In this document: piece after piece, positions 1-9,037 of the stretch
Layout of the letters: each line of letters starts with the position of its first letter
Numbering within the stretch: position 1 is the first letter of the stretch
Assembly: GCA_963721445.1 (NCBI GenBank)
Contig: CAVRIZ010000005.1
Coordinates: 1,054,001-1,118,000, forward strand
DNA: 64,000 bases
Direction: 5' to 3'
DNA from: DAIOEK01 sp963721445
GTDB lineage: Bacteria > Chloroflexota > Anaerolineae > Anaerolineales > Anaerolineaceae
Position numbers and translations under genes: made by a program
Notes under the pieces: model-generated
What the model was told of the DNA's origin: nothing
The model's database searches: none
Seen by the model: only the letters and a program-made list of their open reading frames with translations

Positions 1-1584
1 CCACTCAATCGGTGTGCCGGTAAGATAATCAAACGTCCTGTTATATTTTCCCATACCTTCGCCCAATACGTATGAAATCGGTCGTTCTTTAAGGTCATCC
101 CACATCTGAACCAGACGCCAGGGGAAGGGCAATGAAAATTCAAAGAAGAAACAATAGGCGTAATGCCAGGCCAGATCGATCTGCGCCTGCGTCAATCGGA
201 AATCTTGCGGATGTACGAGCAAGGCATCCAGACGCGCAAAATATTCTTCGTAGGTCTGAGGATCAATTGTAAAACCGTTGCCCTTGTAGTGCGTCACCCC
301 GGCCACGATCACCGGAACCCCGCTCATGGCCATTTCCATGCCGGTGGTGGTGGTATAGACCAGGCCGAGGTCAGCCATCTCGATGATATCGTAGGTATTG
401 ACCGGATCCTTCGGACCCACCAGGTGGATATTCTCAGGCAGTTCGGGCAGCGCCTTCTGAACAACATCCACCATGGATGGACCGTGTGTCAACACTTCGC
501 CGGGATGGACACGGATGACCAATTGCACATCCGGCCGCCTGGCAAAATAGGCCACGCTGCGCTCTATCCATTCCGCCATCGTTTTACTGAAGACCTGCCG
601 GCCAAGCGTCAGGCTGTCACCCAACACATTGGTCGCCAGCAAAATCACAGGGCGGTCGTCGATGCCCAGCGTTTTTGCCACTTCGCTACCGCCCTTGCGG
701 GGTGAGGATTGCCAGTGCCGGACAAAATTCTTCCAGGTGTCTCCCTGTACTTTGGCCTTATAGAGGGATTGAATCGTTTCCTGCTGTTCAGTGGTCAACG
801 CGACATCTTTACGCGCCTGCCACAAGGCATCTGTCTCCTGACGCATGATCTCGCTATTTTGGGCAAGCCAGATGCGGTCTTTCTGATCACTGAATTCATA
901 GGTGCTGACCGGGATGCCCAGATGTTTCGCCACCCGGTAGGCTGCTCCCAATTCCTGGATGGTGCCGTTCGGCACGAGGATCACATCCGGTTTGAGGTCA
1001 TCGCATAAGGCCAACAGCTTTTCCGCAGCAAAGCGGTTCCGCTCCAGGCGCATCCGGTAGATTTCACTGTCGAGATCGACCGTCTCCACCTGGAGGGTAT
1101 ACTGGGCGTCGTAGTAGCTGACGGTTTCGATCTCCTTCAGCAATGCAGCAGGCAGTTCCCGATTGTTCTTATATCCCAGCAGTGAGACCGGCCGGACATA
1201 AGGCAAAGCTTTCTCCAGGGTCAGCCGAGCGTAGATATCCTGCCGGCGGAGATCAAAACGGTTGATCTGTTTCTGCCAGTCAGAATATGGCAGGTAGGCG
1301 AGATGACAATCATGCCCGAGACCGGCCAGGGTAAGACCCAATAAAGTCGCCTGTTCGATCCAGTAATGGAGGGTGGCGAAAAAGAGAACTTTCTTGCCGG
1401 TTGGTGCTTTATCAGCGTACTCACCCGCCTGCATCACCAGGTCAGGCAGATTTTTTTGCAGGTTGATCAGAGAGAAACGCGAAGCGAGCGGTTTATTCTT
1501 CTGGCGGAAAAGGTAATACAACTCGGCAGTGTATGGGATCTCACCGAGCAGATTCTTAAAGGATTCCACCGCGCCATTTTTCAT
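1..1584 (-). CDS. Capsule/surface polysaccharide biosynthesis transferase-like protein, 3' end outside window
   Basis: The minus frame is open from an ATG at 1584 to the window edge, so about 528 residues are visible and the C-terminus is missing. The protein is soluble-looking, without a signal peptide. A late segment (TTTTGMEMAMSGVPVIV, then a HYKGNGFTIDP stretch) resembles the nucleotide-sugar-binding half of GT-B or capsule-synthesis (KpsC/KpsS-like) proteins, where a TxxxE/D pattern precedes a GxPV strand. The start overlaps the Wzt stop as ATGA, so it is the last visible gene of the exporter operon. A role in making or finishing the exported polysaccharide is inferred from this; the exact sugar is unknown. 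Confidence 0.7.
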   Translation of the reverse strand, partial: MKNGAVESFKNLLGEIPYTAELYYLFRQKNKPLASRFSLINLQKNLPDLVMQAGEYADKAPTGKKVLFFATLHYWIEQATLLGLTLAGLGHDCHLAYLPYSDWQKQINRFDLRRQDIYARLTLEKALPYVRPVSLLGYKNNRELPAALLKEIETVSYYDAQYTLQVETVDLDSEIYRMRLERNRFAAEKLLALCDDLKPDVILVPNGTIQELGAAYRVAKHLGIPVSTYEFSDQKDRIWLAQNSEIMRQETDALWQARKDVALTTEQQETIQSLYKAKVQGDTWKNFVRHWQSSPRKGGSEVAKTLGIDDRPVILLATNVLGDSLTLGRQVFSKTMAEWIERSVAYFARRPDVQLVIRVHPGEVLTHGPSMVDVVQKALPELPENIHLVGPKDPVNTYDIIEMADLGLVYTTTTGMEMAMSGVPVIVAGVTHYKGNGFTIDPQTYEEYFARLDALLVHPQDFRLTQAQIDLAWHYAYCFFFEFSLPFPWRLVQMWDDLKERPISYVLGEGMGKYNRTFDYLTGTPIEW

Positions 1585-2873
1585 TGACGTTCCTCAATTT
1601 GCCAATCCAGTTTTGGCCGCAACGGTCCGACCCTGGGTTCGCTCCAATGGGTTCCGGGGGCACCGGTGGCATCCACCGCGAAGATGATCGCCTGCTCATC
1701 CTGGAAATAACGCTTGATCCGGTAGGAACTGGCGTTCAAACCGATCACGAAGCGGCCTTCGTTGAAGGTGTCCGCAGGGATAATGCAGCGGCTGATGTAA
1801 TGTCCGGCTTTACGGGATGGCATGCTTTCGAACCGTCCCGGATCATCCGTATCAAAGGTGGCGAAGATGTGCTCTCCGCGGGTGGTCTGAAAGTACAACC
1901 CGACCCGCAGCCCGGTTAGCGCCTGGGACAGCTCGTATTCCATCTCCACCTGGAAGGGCTCGGTGGAACGGATGGTATCCACCGTCTTTCCGCGGATATC
2001 CACGATGCGCAGCGCAACCGGCTTGAAGGGTGCGGCATCGGCGGGGATCTCATCCGCCGCCCAGGTTCGTTCGCCCTGGCGTGAGAATCCGCTCGAAAGG
2101 TAGTAATCCACGGCCTCCTGGGTCGGAGCACGCATCACCAGGTGACCTTTTTCCAGAACCAGCGTCTCTTCGGTCAGGCGCAGGATGGCGCTCATGTTGT
2201 GGCTGACGAACAAAACCGTGCGCCCTTGTTGGGCGACGTCGCTCATCTTGCCCATGCATTTGCGTTGGAAATCGGCATCGCCGACTGCCAGCACTTCATC
2301 CACCACCAGGATTTCCGGCTCGAGGTGCGCCGCGACCGCGAAAGCCAAGCGCAGATACATCCCGCTGGAATAACGTTTGACCGGGGTGTCGATAAATTTT
2401 TCCACTTCCGAGAAGGCAACGATCTCATCGAATTTGCGGGTGATCTCGGTTTTCTTCATCCCCAATATCGCACCGTTGAGGAAGATGTTCTCACGCCCGG
2501 TCAATTCCGGGTGGAAGCCGGTGCCCACCTCAAGGAGCGATCCGACCCGCCCGTGGATTTCTGCTTTCCCTTCGGTCGGTTCGGTCACCCGGGAGAGGAT
2601 CTTCAACAGGGTGCTCTTTCCTGCCCCATTCCGGCCGACCACGCCCAGCACCTGGCCATAATGAACATCGAAATTGATGTCCTTCAACGCCCAGAAACGG
2701 TTATCTGCCTGCTTTTCTGGCAGGTTGTTCTTCTCGCCGGCATGGAGCAAGGCCTGGGTGGTGGCGGTGAAGGTATCCACCAGGCTGTCACGCAGGGTGC
2801 GGTAATTCGTACCCAGCGCACCCAATTGGTATCGTTTTCCCAGATTTTCTACCCGGATCGCAAATTCGCTCAT
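1581..2873 (-). CDS. wzt: Polysaccharide ABC exporter ATP-binding protein (Wzt/TagH type)
   Basis: This 430-residue ATPase powers export of a lipid-linked polysaccharide across the inner membrane with the Wzm-like permease next door. It has Walker A GRNGAGKST, an ABC signature YSSGMYLRLAFA and Walker B EILVVDEVLAVGD. After residue ~240 comes a C-terminal beta-rich domain like the Wzt carbohydrate-binding domain, which in O-antigen systems recognises the finished chain end. An in-frame start 93 bases upstream exists, but the ATG at 2873 lies two bases after the permease stop and gives the normal N-terminus (SEFAIRVENLGKRY), so I chose it. The extended C-terminus suggests substrate-specific export. 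Confidence 0.93.
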   Translation of the reverse strand: MSEFAIRVENLGKRYQLGALGTNYRTLRDSLVDTFTATTQALLHAGEKNNLPEKQADNRFWALKDINFDVHYGQVLGVVGRNGAGKSTLLKILSRVTEPTEGKAEIHGRVGSLLEVGTGFHPELTGRENIFLNGAILGMKKTEITRKFDEIVAFSEVEKFIDTPVKRYSSGMYLRLAFAVAAHLEPEILVVDEVLAVGDADFQRKCMGKMSDVAQQGRTVLFVSHNMSAILRLTEETLVLEKGHLVMRAPTQEAVDYYLSSGFSRQGERTWAADEIPADAAPFKPVALRIVDIRGKTVDTIRSTEPFQVEMEYELSQALTGLRVGLYFQTTRGEHIFATFDTDDPGRFESMPSRKAGHYISRCIIPADTFNEGRFVIGLNASSYRIKRYFQDEQAIIFAVDATGAPGTHWSEPRVGPLRPKLDWQIEERQ

Positions 2874-2875
2874 GG

Positions 2876-3703
2876 TTACACCGTATCGGCGAAGGTTTTT
2901 TCCATCCGCCTGAAGTAATAAAGACCGGAGATGAATAACAGAACCATCACCGTGGAGGAGATCCACATCAATTCGCCGGGAGGCGTTCCACCCAGCAGCG
3001 ACCAGCGAAATCCCTGGATGATCCCTGCCAGCGGATTCAGCCCGTAGATGAGCTGCCAGGTGCGGTCAGTGATGATCCGCGCGGAGTAGGCCACCGGGGA
3101 CGCGAACATCCAGGCCTGGATCAGGAAGGGGATCATCTGCTGAACATCGCGATAGCGGACGTTCAAGGCTGAGAGCCACAATCCCACTGCCAGGGCCGTG
3201 ATGAGAGTCAACAGCAGGAAGGGGATGATCCAGAGCACATTCCAGGTCGGGTAGACCTTATAGTAGATCATCATCCCGATCAGGATCACCAGGGAGATGG
3301 CGAAATCGATCAGTCCGCCGAACACCGCCGAGATGGGGATGACCAGGCGCGGAAAGTAGATCTTGGTGATCAGGTGCGCAGATCCTACCAGGCTGGTTCC
3401 TGCCCGCTGCAGGGCATTGGCGAAGAGCTGCCAGGGTAATAACGCTGCAAACGTGAACAATGGGTAGGGGATCTGGTTATCGGTCGGCAGCTTGCCGAAC
3501 TTGCCAAAGATGACACTGAAAATGACCATTGTCAGGATCGGCTGTAGAATTGCCCAGGCGACTCCCAGCGCCGCCTGTTTGTAGCGCACTTTGATATCCC
3601 GCCAGACCAGGAAGTAAATCAGCTCGCGATACTTCCACAGGTCGCGCAAGTTGAGCGCCACCCATCCGCTTGAAGGTTTGATGATTGTCATTTCGTCATT
3701 CAT
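2876..3703 (-). CDS. wzm: Polysaccharide ABC exporter permease (Wzm/TagG, ABC-2 type)
   Basis: This is a 275-residue integral membrane protein of the ABC-2 permease family. The typical N-terminal amphipathic stretch (LRDLWKYRELIYFLVWRDIKVRYKQ) precedes about six hydrophobic segments, as in Wzm/TagG proteins. The length matches the family. It forms the membrane channel for the ATPase encoded two bases downstream. A GxxExxY gene with flanking repeats lies between it and the upstream epimerase, so this small operon may originally have continued straight from the fucose synthase. Confidence 0.93.
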   Translation of the reverse strand: MNDEMTIIKPSSGWVALNLRDLWKYRELIYFLVWRDIKVRYKQAALGVAWAILQPILTMVIFSVIFGKFGKLPTDNQIPYPLFTFAALLPWQLFANALQRAGTSLVGSAHLITKIYFPRLVIPISAVFGGLIDFAISLVILIGMMIYYKVYPTWNVLWIIPFLLLTLITALAVGLWLSALNVRYRDVQQMIPFLIQAWMFASPVAYSARIITDRTWQLIYGLNPLAGIIQGFRWSLLGGTPPGELMWISSTVMVLLFISGLYYFRRMEKTFADTV

Positions 3704-3714
3704 TGCTACCCTTT

Positions 3715-3744
3715 TACCGCAGAGAACGCGGAGAACGCAGAGAT
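3715..3744 (+). repeat. Left arm of 30-bp inverted repeat flanking the GxxExxY gene
   Basis: The arm is built from ACCGCAGAGAACGCGGAGAA followed by CGCAGAGAT. It matches the reverse complement of 4163-4192 at 26 of 30 positions. It ends two bases from the GxxExxY stop codon (3746). The internal unit (CGCAGAGAA-like) is itself repeated. From memory, CGCAGAGAACGCAGAG-type repeats are common beside GxxExxY genes in many phyla; that link is recalled, not computed. Confidence 0.85.
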
Positions 3745-3745
3745 A

Positions 3746-4123
3746 TTAGAATTGGTGAACAACACGTTTGATTCCATTCTTGAGCTGCTTAACATTGAAA
3801 TTTATCAACAATCCGACAGAGCAGCCAGACAATTTTAAGTACGTTATCATCTGCGCGTCATGCACAGGAGAATACATATCTATCGATTTTATTTCCAGAA
3901 CGACTAAATCCTCAATGAGAAAATCCAATCGGTAACCACATTCCAAATACTTCTCTTTATATCGTACAGGAAGAGGTTTCTGTTTTTCGAATTTCATACC
4001 AGCTTGCGTTAACTCATATGCCAGACATTCTTCATAAGCTGATTCAAGTAGACCAGGTCCAAGATTCTTATGGACTTCGATGGCACATCCGATGACTTTT
4101 TCAGTAATATGGTTTATTTCCAT
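3746..4123 (-). CDS. GxxExxY family protein (PD-(D/E)XK nuclease-like)
   Basis: The protein has 125 residues, the usual size for this family. The name-giving motif is GPGLLESAYEECL (G-L-L-E-S-A-Y) near residue 24. It is followed by a PD-(D/E)XK-like core: YRLDFLIEDLVVLEIKS, where D, the E before IK and the K are spaced as in restriction-like nucleases, and VHDAQMITYLK. An ATG at 4123 follows an AAGGA-type ribosome site. The biochemical role of the family is not established. It stands alone between imperfect 30-bp inverted repeats inside a polysaccharide operon, which suggests a small inserted unit rather than a sugar gene. Confidence 0.9.
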   Translation of the reverse strand: MEINHITEKVIGCAIEVHKNLGPGLLESAYEECLAYELTQAGMKFEKQKPLPVRYKEKYLECGYRLDFLIEDLVVLEIKSIDMYSPVHDAQMITYLKLSGCSVGLLINFNVKQLKNGIKRVVHQF

Positions 4124-4162
4124 TAGATCCTTCCGGTGTCATAATCTCTTAATCCATAATAA

Positions 4163-4192
4163 ATCTCAGCGTTCTCTGCGCTCTCTGCGGTT
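4163..4192 (-). repeat. Right arm of 30-bp inverted repeat flanking the GxxExxY gene
   Basis: On the minus strand this reads AACCGCAGAGAGCGCAGAGA then ACGCTGAGAT, matching 3715-3744 at 26 of 30 bases. The arms enclose about 420 bp containing only the GxxExxY gene. Confidence 0.85.
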
Positions 4193-4213
4193 TGTATTCT
4201 TTGATCATAAAGT

Positions 4214-4236
4214 CCTTTGCGCCCTTTGCGGTGAAA
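4214..4236 (-). repeat. Third, diverged copy of the repeat unit
   Basis: The plus strand shows CCTTTGCGCCCTTTGCGGTG, the same rhythm as CTCTGCG-CTCTGCGG in the right arm but with CTTTGCG units. It sits five bases beyond the restored end of the fucose synthase gene (4241), so it marks the join between operon and island. Confidence 0.6.
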
Positions 4237-4262
4237 CAACTCAACGGTTTGCCGCATACCAA

Positions 4263-5183
4263 TCAATCGTCTTGCGTCAGACCTTCTTCAAAGCTCATCT
4301 TCGCCCTAAACCCAAACAGTTTTTCCGCCCGTGATACATCCAATCCTCGCCGGGGCTGACCGTTCGGTTTGCTGGTATCGAATACCAGTTTGCCCTCAAA
4401 TCCGGTCAATCTTGCGATCAGATTCGCCAGGTCTTTGATGCTGATCTCATTGCCTGAACCGATGTTGACCGGATCAGAACCATTGTACTTTTCCGTCGCG
4501 GCAGCGATGCCTTCCGCGGCGTCTTCCACATAGATAAATTCCCGGGTTGGGCTGCCGTCACCCCAGATGACGACTTCCTTCGCCCCGGTTTCCTTTGCCT
4601 CCACACATTTCTTGATGAGCGCCGGGATCACATGCGAGCTCTCCGGTCGGAAGTTGTCGCGCGGACCATAAAGATTGACCGGGATCAGGAAGAGCGCGTT
4701 ATAGCCATACTGCTGGCGATAGGATTGCGCCTGAACCAGCAGCATTTTCTTCGCCAGTCCATAAGGCGCGTTGGTCTCTTCCGGGTAACCATTCCAGATG
4801 TCGTCCTCGCGGAAAGGTACCGGCGTGAATTTGGGGTAGGCGCAAACAGTACCGATCGCCACGAATTTCTCCACTCCCTTCTTCCAGGCTTCATGCATCA
4901 ACTGGACGCCCATCATCAGATTATCGTAGAAGAATTCGGCCGGGTGTTCGCGGTTCGCCCCGATGCCACCGACATGCGCCGCCAGATGAATGATCACATC
5001 CGGACGGCTGTCATCGAGCATCCGCAGGATATCTTTTTGTTGGACGAGATCATATTTTTCAATGGTTGGAATGAAAATATCCGTCGCACCACGGCGTTTG
5101 ATATTCTCAACCAGGTGATGGCCAAGGAATCCAGCTCCACCGGTGATGCAGATCTTCTTCTTATTCCAGAATGATTCGTCCAT
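4263..5183 (-). CDS. fcl: GDP-L-fucose synthase-like NAD(P)-dependent epimerase/reductase, C-terminus frameshifted
   Basis: This extended SDR enzyme has the nucleotide motif GGAGFLG (residues 15-21), GTVCAYP (111-117) and the catalytic pair Tyr141/Lys145 (YGLAK). GDP-fucose synthases convert GDP-4-keto-6-deoxymannose to GDP-L-fucose. The frame stops at 4263 after GLTQDD. Skipping one base near 4271 restores the family's usual end, TIDWYAANR, with a TGA at 4241. The restored span is 1 base more than a multiple of three, so one base appears inserted. A GGAGG ribosome site precedes the ATG at 5183. No GDP-mannose 4,6-dehydratase is visible in the window. Confidence 0.88.
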   Translation of the reverse strand: MDESFWNKKKICITGGAGFLGHHLVENIKRRGATDIFIPTIEKYDLVQQKDILRMLDDSRPDVIIHLAAHVGGIGANREHPAEFFYDNLMMGVQLMHEAWKKGVEKFVAIGTVCAYPKFTPVPFREDDIWNGYPEETNAPYGLAKKMLLVQAQSYRQQYGYNALFLIPVNLYGPRDNFRPESSHVIPALIKKCVEAKETGAKEVVIWGDGSPTREFIYVEDAAEGIAAATEKYNGSDPVNIGSGNEISIKDLANLIARLTGFEGKLVFDTSKPNGQPRRGLDVSRAEKLFGFRAKMSFEEGLTQDD

Positions 5184-6399
5184 CTCTCATCCTCCTTCAA
5201 GATGCAATCGGGCAGCCAGTCAGGTAACTGGTTGCGCAACGAATGTGCAATAAAACCGATACCATCGTCCGCCCAGGATCCAAATATCTGTTTATCTTCT
5301 TCCCGGACCTGCCGGATGGATTCGGATATCTGTTGTAAACGCTCGTCCTCCAGGAAAGGTGAGATCGATCCGTCCAGAACCATACCCAATCCGGTCTTTT
5401 CCAGGGTCACCTGGGTATGCCCCATCTCGGGATCATCGGCATAGGACATGCGGGGTACTGCCAGCGGTTTGATGTTCGCCAGGCATTCCCAGATCGTTCC
5501 CCAGCCTCCCCGCGCGATGACCCCGGATAACGCAGGATCGCCAAATACGGAAGCATTCACCCGGGAAAATCGACTGGCTGGAAAGTCGCCATGGTTCCGC
5601 AGATGACCCAACACCAACCGCTTATAGGTCTACCGGCGATTGGGCTGCCAGATGGTTCAATGAATGGACATCCGTCCGCGTGCCGGATGGGATAAATAAG
5701 ATCGATCTTTGCTTAAGCTGATTCACGATCGGTCGTTTGAATGCCAGCGGTGGGGTGTGAATGACATCCTTGATCTTGTCTTTACAATAGCGAAAGGCGT
5801 GTATGCGTGGGATGAATGAGTGAGTATACGTGGATTCTGCCCGCCGCCACAGGTCAGTGAAAGGTTTTAGTTTCTCCTGCGCCATCTGTGACTCTATCGA
5901 CACATCCCCATCCGGAATGATGCCGTACAGATCAGACATCCAGGCAGTGAAAAAGAATATATGCACAGGCAGATTCACCCGTAAAGGCAGCGTGGAATTC
6001 AATACGCCTGCGAAATCGGATAAGGAAAACCGGTTGTGTGAATTCCCATCCAAACTTTCAGCCACAAAACCAACCCGAAGCATCTCCCCTAACGAATTTT
6101 CGATGGCTGTTATCCCGTTTGGATTGGTTGGATCAGCCAGGAATTTCTCCGAATTCTGAAAATGATGTTTCGCTGTTCGCATCCAATAAGAGGGGCATTA
6201 ACAGTTTACCGAGTTCGCGGGAGAGATAGACCTGCGATTCACAACCGGGCAATTCTTCCATCAGGATCTTCCGTTGCGGATTGCCGTAATAATCCGGGAT
6301 GACGACCCGGACATTCCCAAGCGCTCGCGCGAGACGGGTGGCCATCAGGTAAGGCGCGTTTCCATGGCTGGTCAGTGCCAACAAAACAGGCGGCGTCAT
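5184..6399 (-). pseudogene. Glycosyltransferase (MurG/UGT-like GT-B fold), at least two frameshifts
   Basis: Three collinear pieces form one protein: 6399-6160 (starts MTPPVLLALTSHGNAPYLMA), 6180-5625, and 5626 to about 5190. The last carries GVIARGGWGTIWECLANIKP and a later AVPRMSYADDPEMGHTQ, which look like the nucleotide-sugar-binding half of MurG/UGT enzymes. Breaks lie near a TTTT run at ~6162 and at ACCT ~5628; removing one base at each place joins the pieces. The last frame also runs on into fcl as far as 4994, so the true stop is probably just before 5183 and a third break is possible. It overlaps the regulator stop by four bases (ATGA). Its sugar substrate is unknown. Confidence 0.65.
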
Positions 6400-6896
6400 T
6401 TAACTACCTCAGGCGGCAGTACCAGAACCAGTTTAAGCCCCTGCATTGAGATCAGTGGTAATTCGGCATCGTCTACGACTGCAATTTGATTTTCCAAACA
6501 GGTCAGACGAATGACATCTTCTGCATCACCGGATGCGTGAATTCGAACTGCCTGGTAGCCTGCTTCTTTGATCTGCGGAATGATAGCCTGAGCCCGGGAG
6601 CGCATCAAACGATATAGCTTGAATGATTGTTGGACGAAATCTATAGTCAGCCGGGCTCGTAAGGCCAGTCCTTCGGTTGTAATAATATAGCGAAGTTTCC
6701 GGCGGGTAGCCCGTTTGACTTTGATCGCGCCCTTTTCGATCAGTCGTTTTAAATGCCAATTGACCGTGCCGACAGCCACCCCCAGTTGAACAGCCAGCGC
6801 CGACTGATTGATATCCGGATCTTGTTCTATTTCTTCCAACAATGTCAGATCACGGACGGTGTCCTGAGACAGTTCTACACTAGTTTCAATATTCAA
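6396..6896 (-). CDS. Winged helix-turn-helix transcriptional regulator
   Basis: The protein has 166 residues. The N-terminal half (INQSALAVQLGVAVGTVNWHLKRLI, then KGAIKVKR) is a clear winged-helix DNA-binding domain. The C-terminal half has no recognised ligand domain. It is first in the operon that encodes the exporter, so autoregulation of capsule genes is likely. The best start is a TTG at 6896; no ATG offers the full helix-turn-helix. A sigma-70 type promoter lies directly upstream with the -10 box only eight bases from this codon, so the mRNA may have no leader. The start is therefore moderately certain. Confidence 0.82.
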   Translation of the reverse strand: MNIETSVELSQDTVRDLTLLEEIEQDPDINQSALAVQLGVAVGTVNWHLKRLIEKGAIKVKRATRRKLRYIITTEGLALRARLTIDFVQQSFKLYRLMRSRAQAIIPQIKEAGYQAVRIHASGDAEDVIRLTCLENQIAVVDDAELPLISMQGLKLVLVLPPEVVK

Positions 6897-6904
6897 TAGT
6901 TGAA

Positions 6905-6932
6905 TTATAACCCAGACATTTGACCGGTCAAG
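6905..6932 (-). promoter_or_regulatory. Promoter of the regulator/export operon, with palindromic operator over the -35 box
   Basis: On the minus strand TTGACC (6932-6927) is followed after 16 bases by TATAAT (6910-6905). The -35 box is half of a perfect 12-bp palindrome, TTGACCGGTCAA (6921-6932), a plausible binding site for the adjacent winged-helix protein. Confidence 0.6.
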
Positions 6933-6943
6933 GTTATCGCCGT

Positions 6944-6972
6944 TAAAGGATTACCCTATTCCGGTATATAAT
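6944..6972 (+). promoter_or_regulatory. Candidate promoter for the rightward membrane protein gene
   Basis: TATAAT at 6967-6972 lies 17 bases after a weak -35 (TTAAAG, 6944-6949). A ribosome site AGGGAG (6982-6987) precedes the ATG at 6993. It diverges from the regulator promoter. Confidence 0.42.
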
Positions 6973-6992
6973 TTTTTGAATAGGGAGATGGA

Positions 6993-9030
6993 ATGATCTT
7001 TACCCGCTTGAGAATTCGTTTCCAGCAAAATCCAAATTTCCGGAGCGGAATTATCCTCGCCGCGGTGTGCCTGGTTGCTTATGGACTCCTGATCCCGTGG
7101 CTGGGATTCTACGGTGATGACTGGGGATACGTGTGGATGCTGTACAAGCACGGGACACTGGAGCCTTTTCTGCGGCACAGCCGGGTAGGCTTTATCCCCA
7201 TCTACGATGCCCTTAAGAATGTGATCGGCCCCTTCCCCTGGATGTGGCAGCTTTACATGATCTTTTTGCGCTGGGTGTGTGGAATGGGTTTCTGGCTAAT
7301 TCTCCAAAAATGCTGGCCTGAAAAATATCGGTATACCCTTTTCGCCGCGGTCCTGTTTGTGATCTACCCGGGATTCATGCTTCAGTATGCCGCGGTAAAC
7401 TTGAGCGCTTTTTTTATCCTGTTGGGTTGCTTTCTCTTCTCCCTCTGGTTCAACATCCGCTTTCTTGAGGGCGGCTCCCGGCGACTGGCTTTTCCTGGTG
7501 ATAGGCTTACTGCTGGCACTCGCCAACTTGACTCTGGCGGAATACTTTTTCTTTATGGAACTGGTCAGACCGATCATTCTGGTACTCTATCTTGAACGGT
7601 CGCAATCCTCTTTCGCGAAAAATGTAAAGAAAATGCTGCCTGCCTGGCTGCCATTCTTAATTCTCTTCGGCATGACCATCCTCTGGAGAGTATTCGCACA
7701 ATCGAAGATCAATGCCTTCTACTCCTTAAAGCTTCTGGATGCATTACAGGAGAGTTTCTTTCCAACAATCCTGCTCCAATTGAGACAAATCTCGCTCGAT
7801 ATCTGGAACGCAGGACCCTATGCCTACGCGCACGCTTTGATTCCCCTCGACTTCTTTCAGACCCGGAATAGTATTCAATTAGCAGGGTATATCACCCTCA
7901 TCCTCACCCTGACTTCTGTCCTATTTTGGGTCTTTCGAAAATATAAACCCACCTTCGAAAGGGTATTACGTCGGGATTCCTTCATCTGGATACTCCTTGG
8001 AATTGGGTGGTCACTCGTTAGCGGGTGGGCGATCTGGCTTGCCCAGCTTCATTTTTATGGCGACTTTACTTCCTCCCGTTTTACCCTCCCGTTCATGCCC
8101 GGATCTGTGTTGATCTTGCTTGGTCTCATCAGTTTGTTTTCCCGTTGGCAAAGGGTGGAAACCTTCCTGTTCCTGCTTTTTGTGTCTGGAAGCATCCTTT
8201 TCCAGAATCTGGTGGCGAATGAATACCGGCGGGACTGGTCTAACTTGAGCTCTTTCTTTCACCAATTAACCTGGCGCTTCCCAGATCTGGAACCTGGAAC
8301 TATGGTGATCCTGTCTGATAATCCGATGAAATATGGAGAGGAGAACTCACTTTCTGCCGCTCTGAATTGGATATACAACACAGCGCCAGGTCTCGACCTC
8401 GATTATTATGTCTATTTCTTACCTGGCAAATACGATAACGATATCCCACCATTACAGCCTGGTGAGACCAAACTGAAAGGGCACCTGGTTGGTCAGTTCA
8501 ACGCAACCTACGAAAAAATGGTCGTCCTCCAATTCGATCAACGGGGATGTGTGCGCACGTTGTATCCAGACCTGGATTCATCCAATGGCAAATATAGTGA
8601 ATTTATCCGCCGCCAGACCGCCCTCTCCCATCCGGATTCTGTCTTGCGATCCGCTGTTCTGGCTCCCTACAATAAAATTCTAACGACCTTTGGAAACCTT
8701 CCCGAGGAGGGCTGGTGCTGGCGCTATCAGCAGGCGGATCTATTAGCCCAATCTCATGATTGGCAGCAAATTGTGAACATTAGCACAGATCTCAATCCCA
8801 CTGACTATAGCCACGATGAGCAGAAGTTATTGGTATTTATTCGTGCCTATCTGGAAACTGGAAATACTTCAAAAGCAGACACTATCCTGCGTGAGATCAA
8901 GTTAACCGACAAAGGGTTCAGTCGACCATTCTGCCTTCTCTCCCAGAACTGGGAAGGTCTTTATCTGCCTGGTAGCGGTTTTGCTAAAACACTCATGATC
9001 AAACAAATTCAAGCGGGATGTTCACAATGA
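6993..9030 (+). CDS. Large membrane protein, GT-C glycosyltransferase-like (frameshifted)
   Basis: Once joined, this is about 678 residues. It starts with a hydrophobic segment, then FYGDDWGYVWML: an acidic pair in the first outside loop, as in GT-C enzymes that use polyprenyl-phosphate sugars. Many more hydrophobic segments and a C-terminal soluble part (~220 residues) follow. The first frame runs from 6993 to about 7490 and the second continues to 9030. Dropping one base in the CTTTTCC run near 7490 gives a smooth join (RRLAFLVIGLLLA). It lies alone on the plus strand and ends seven bases from the convergent methyltransferase. The donor and acceptor cannot be told from sequence. Confidence 0.7.
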
Positions 9031-9037
9031 GAAAGGT

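Noticed and set aside
163..1008. Plus-strand reading frames over the first kilobase
   Set aside because: They lie opposite a longer minus-strand frame with conserved motifs that overlaps the Wzt stop as ATGA.
3712..4240. A short CRISPR array made of the CGCAGAGAA units
   Set aside because: There are only three diverged copies, in inverted as well as direct order, with a gene rather than spacers between them.
4994..5183. Glycosyltransferase reading frame continuing 190 bases into fcl
   Set aside because: The residues become low-quality and R/S-rich after the fcl ribosome site, while fcl is well conserved in its own frame.
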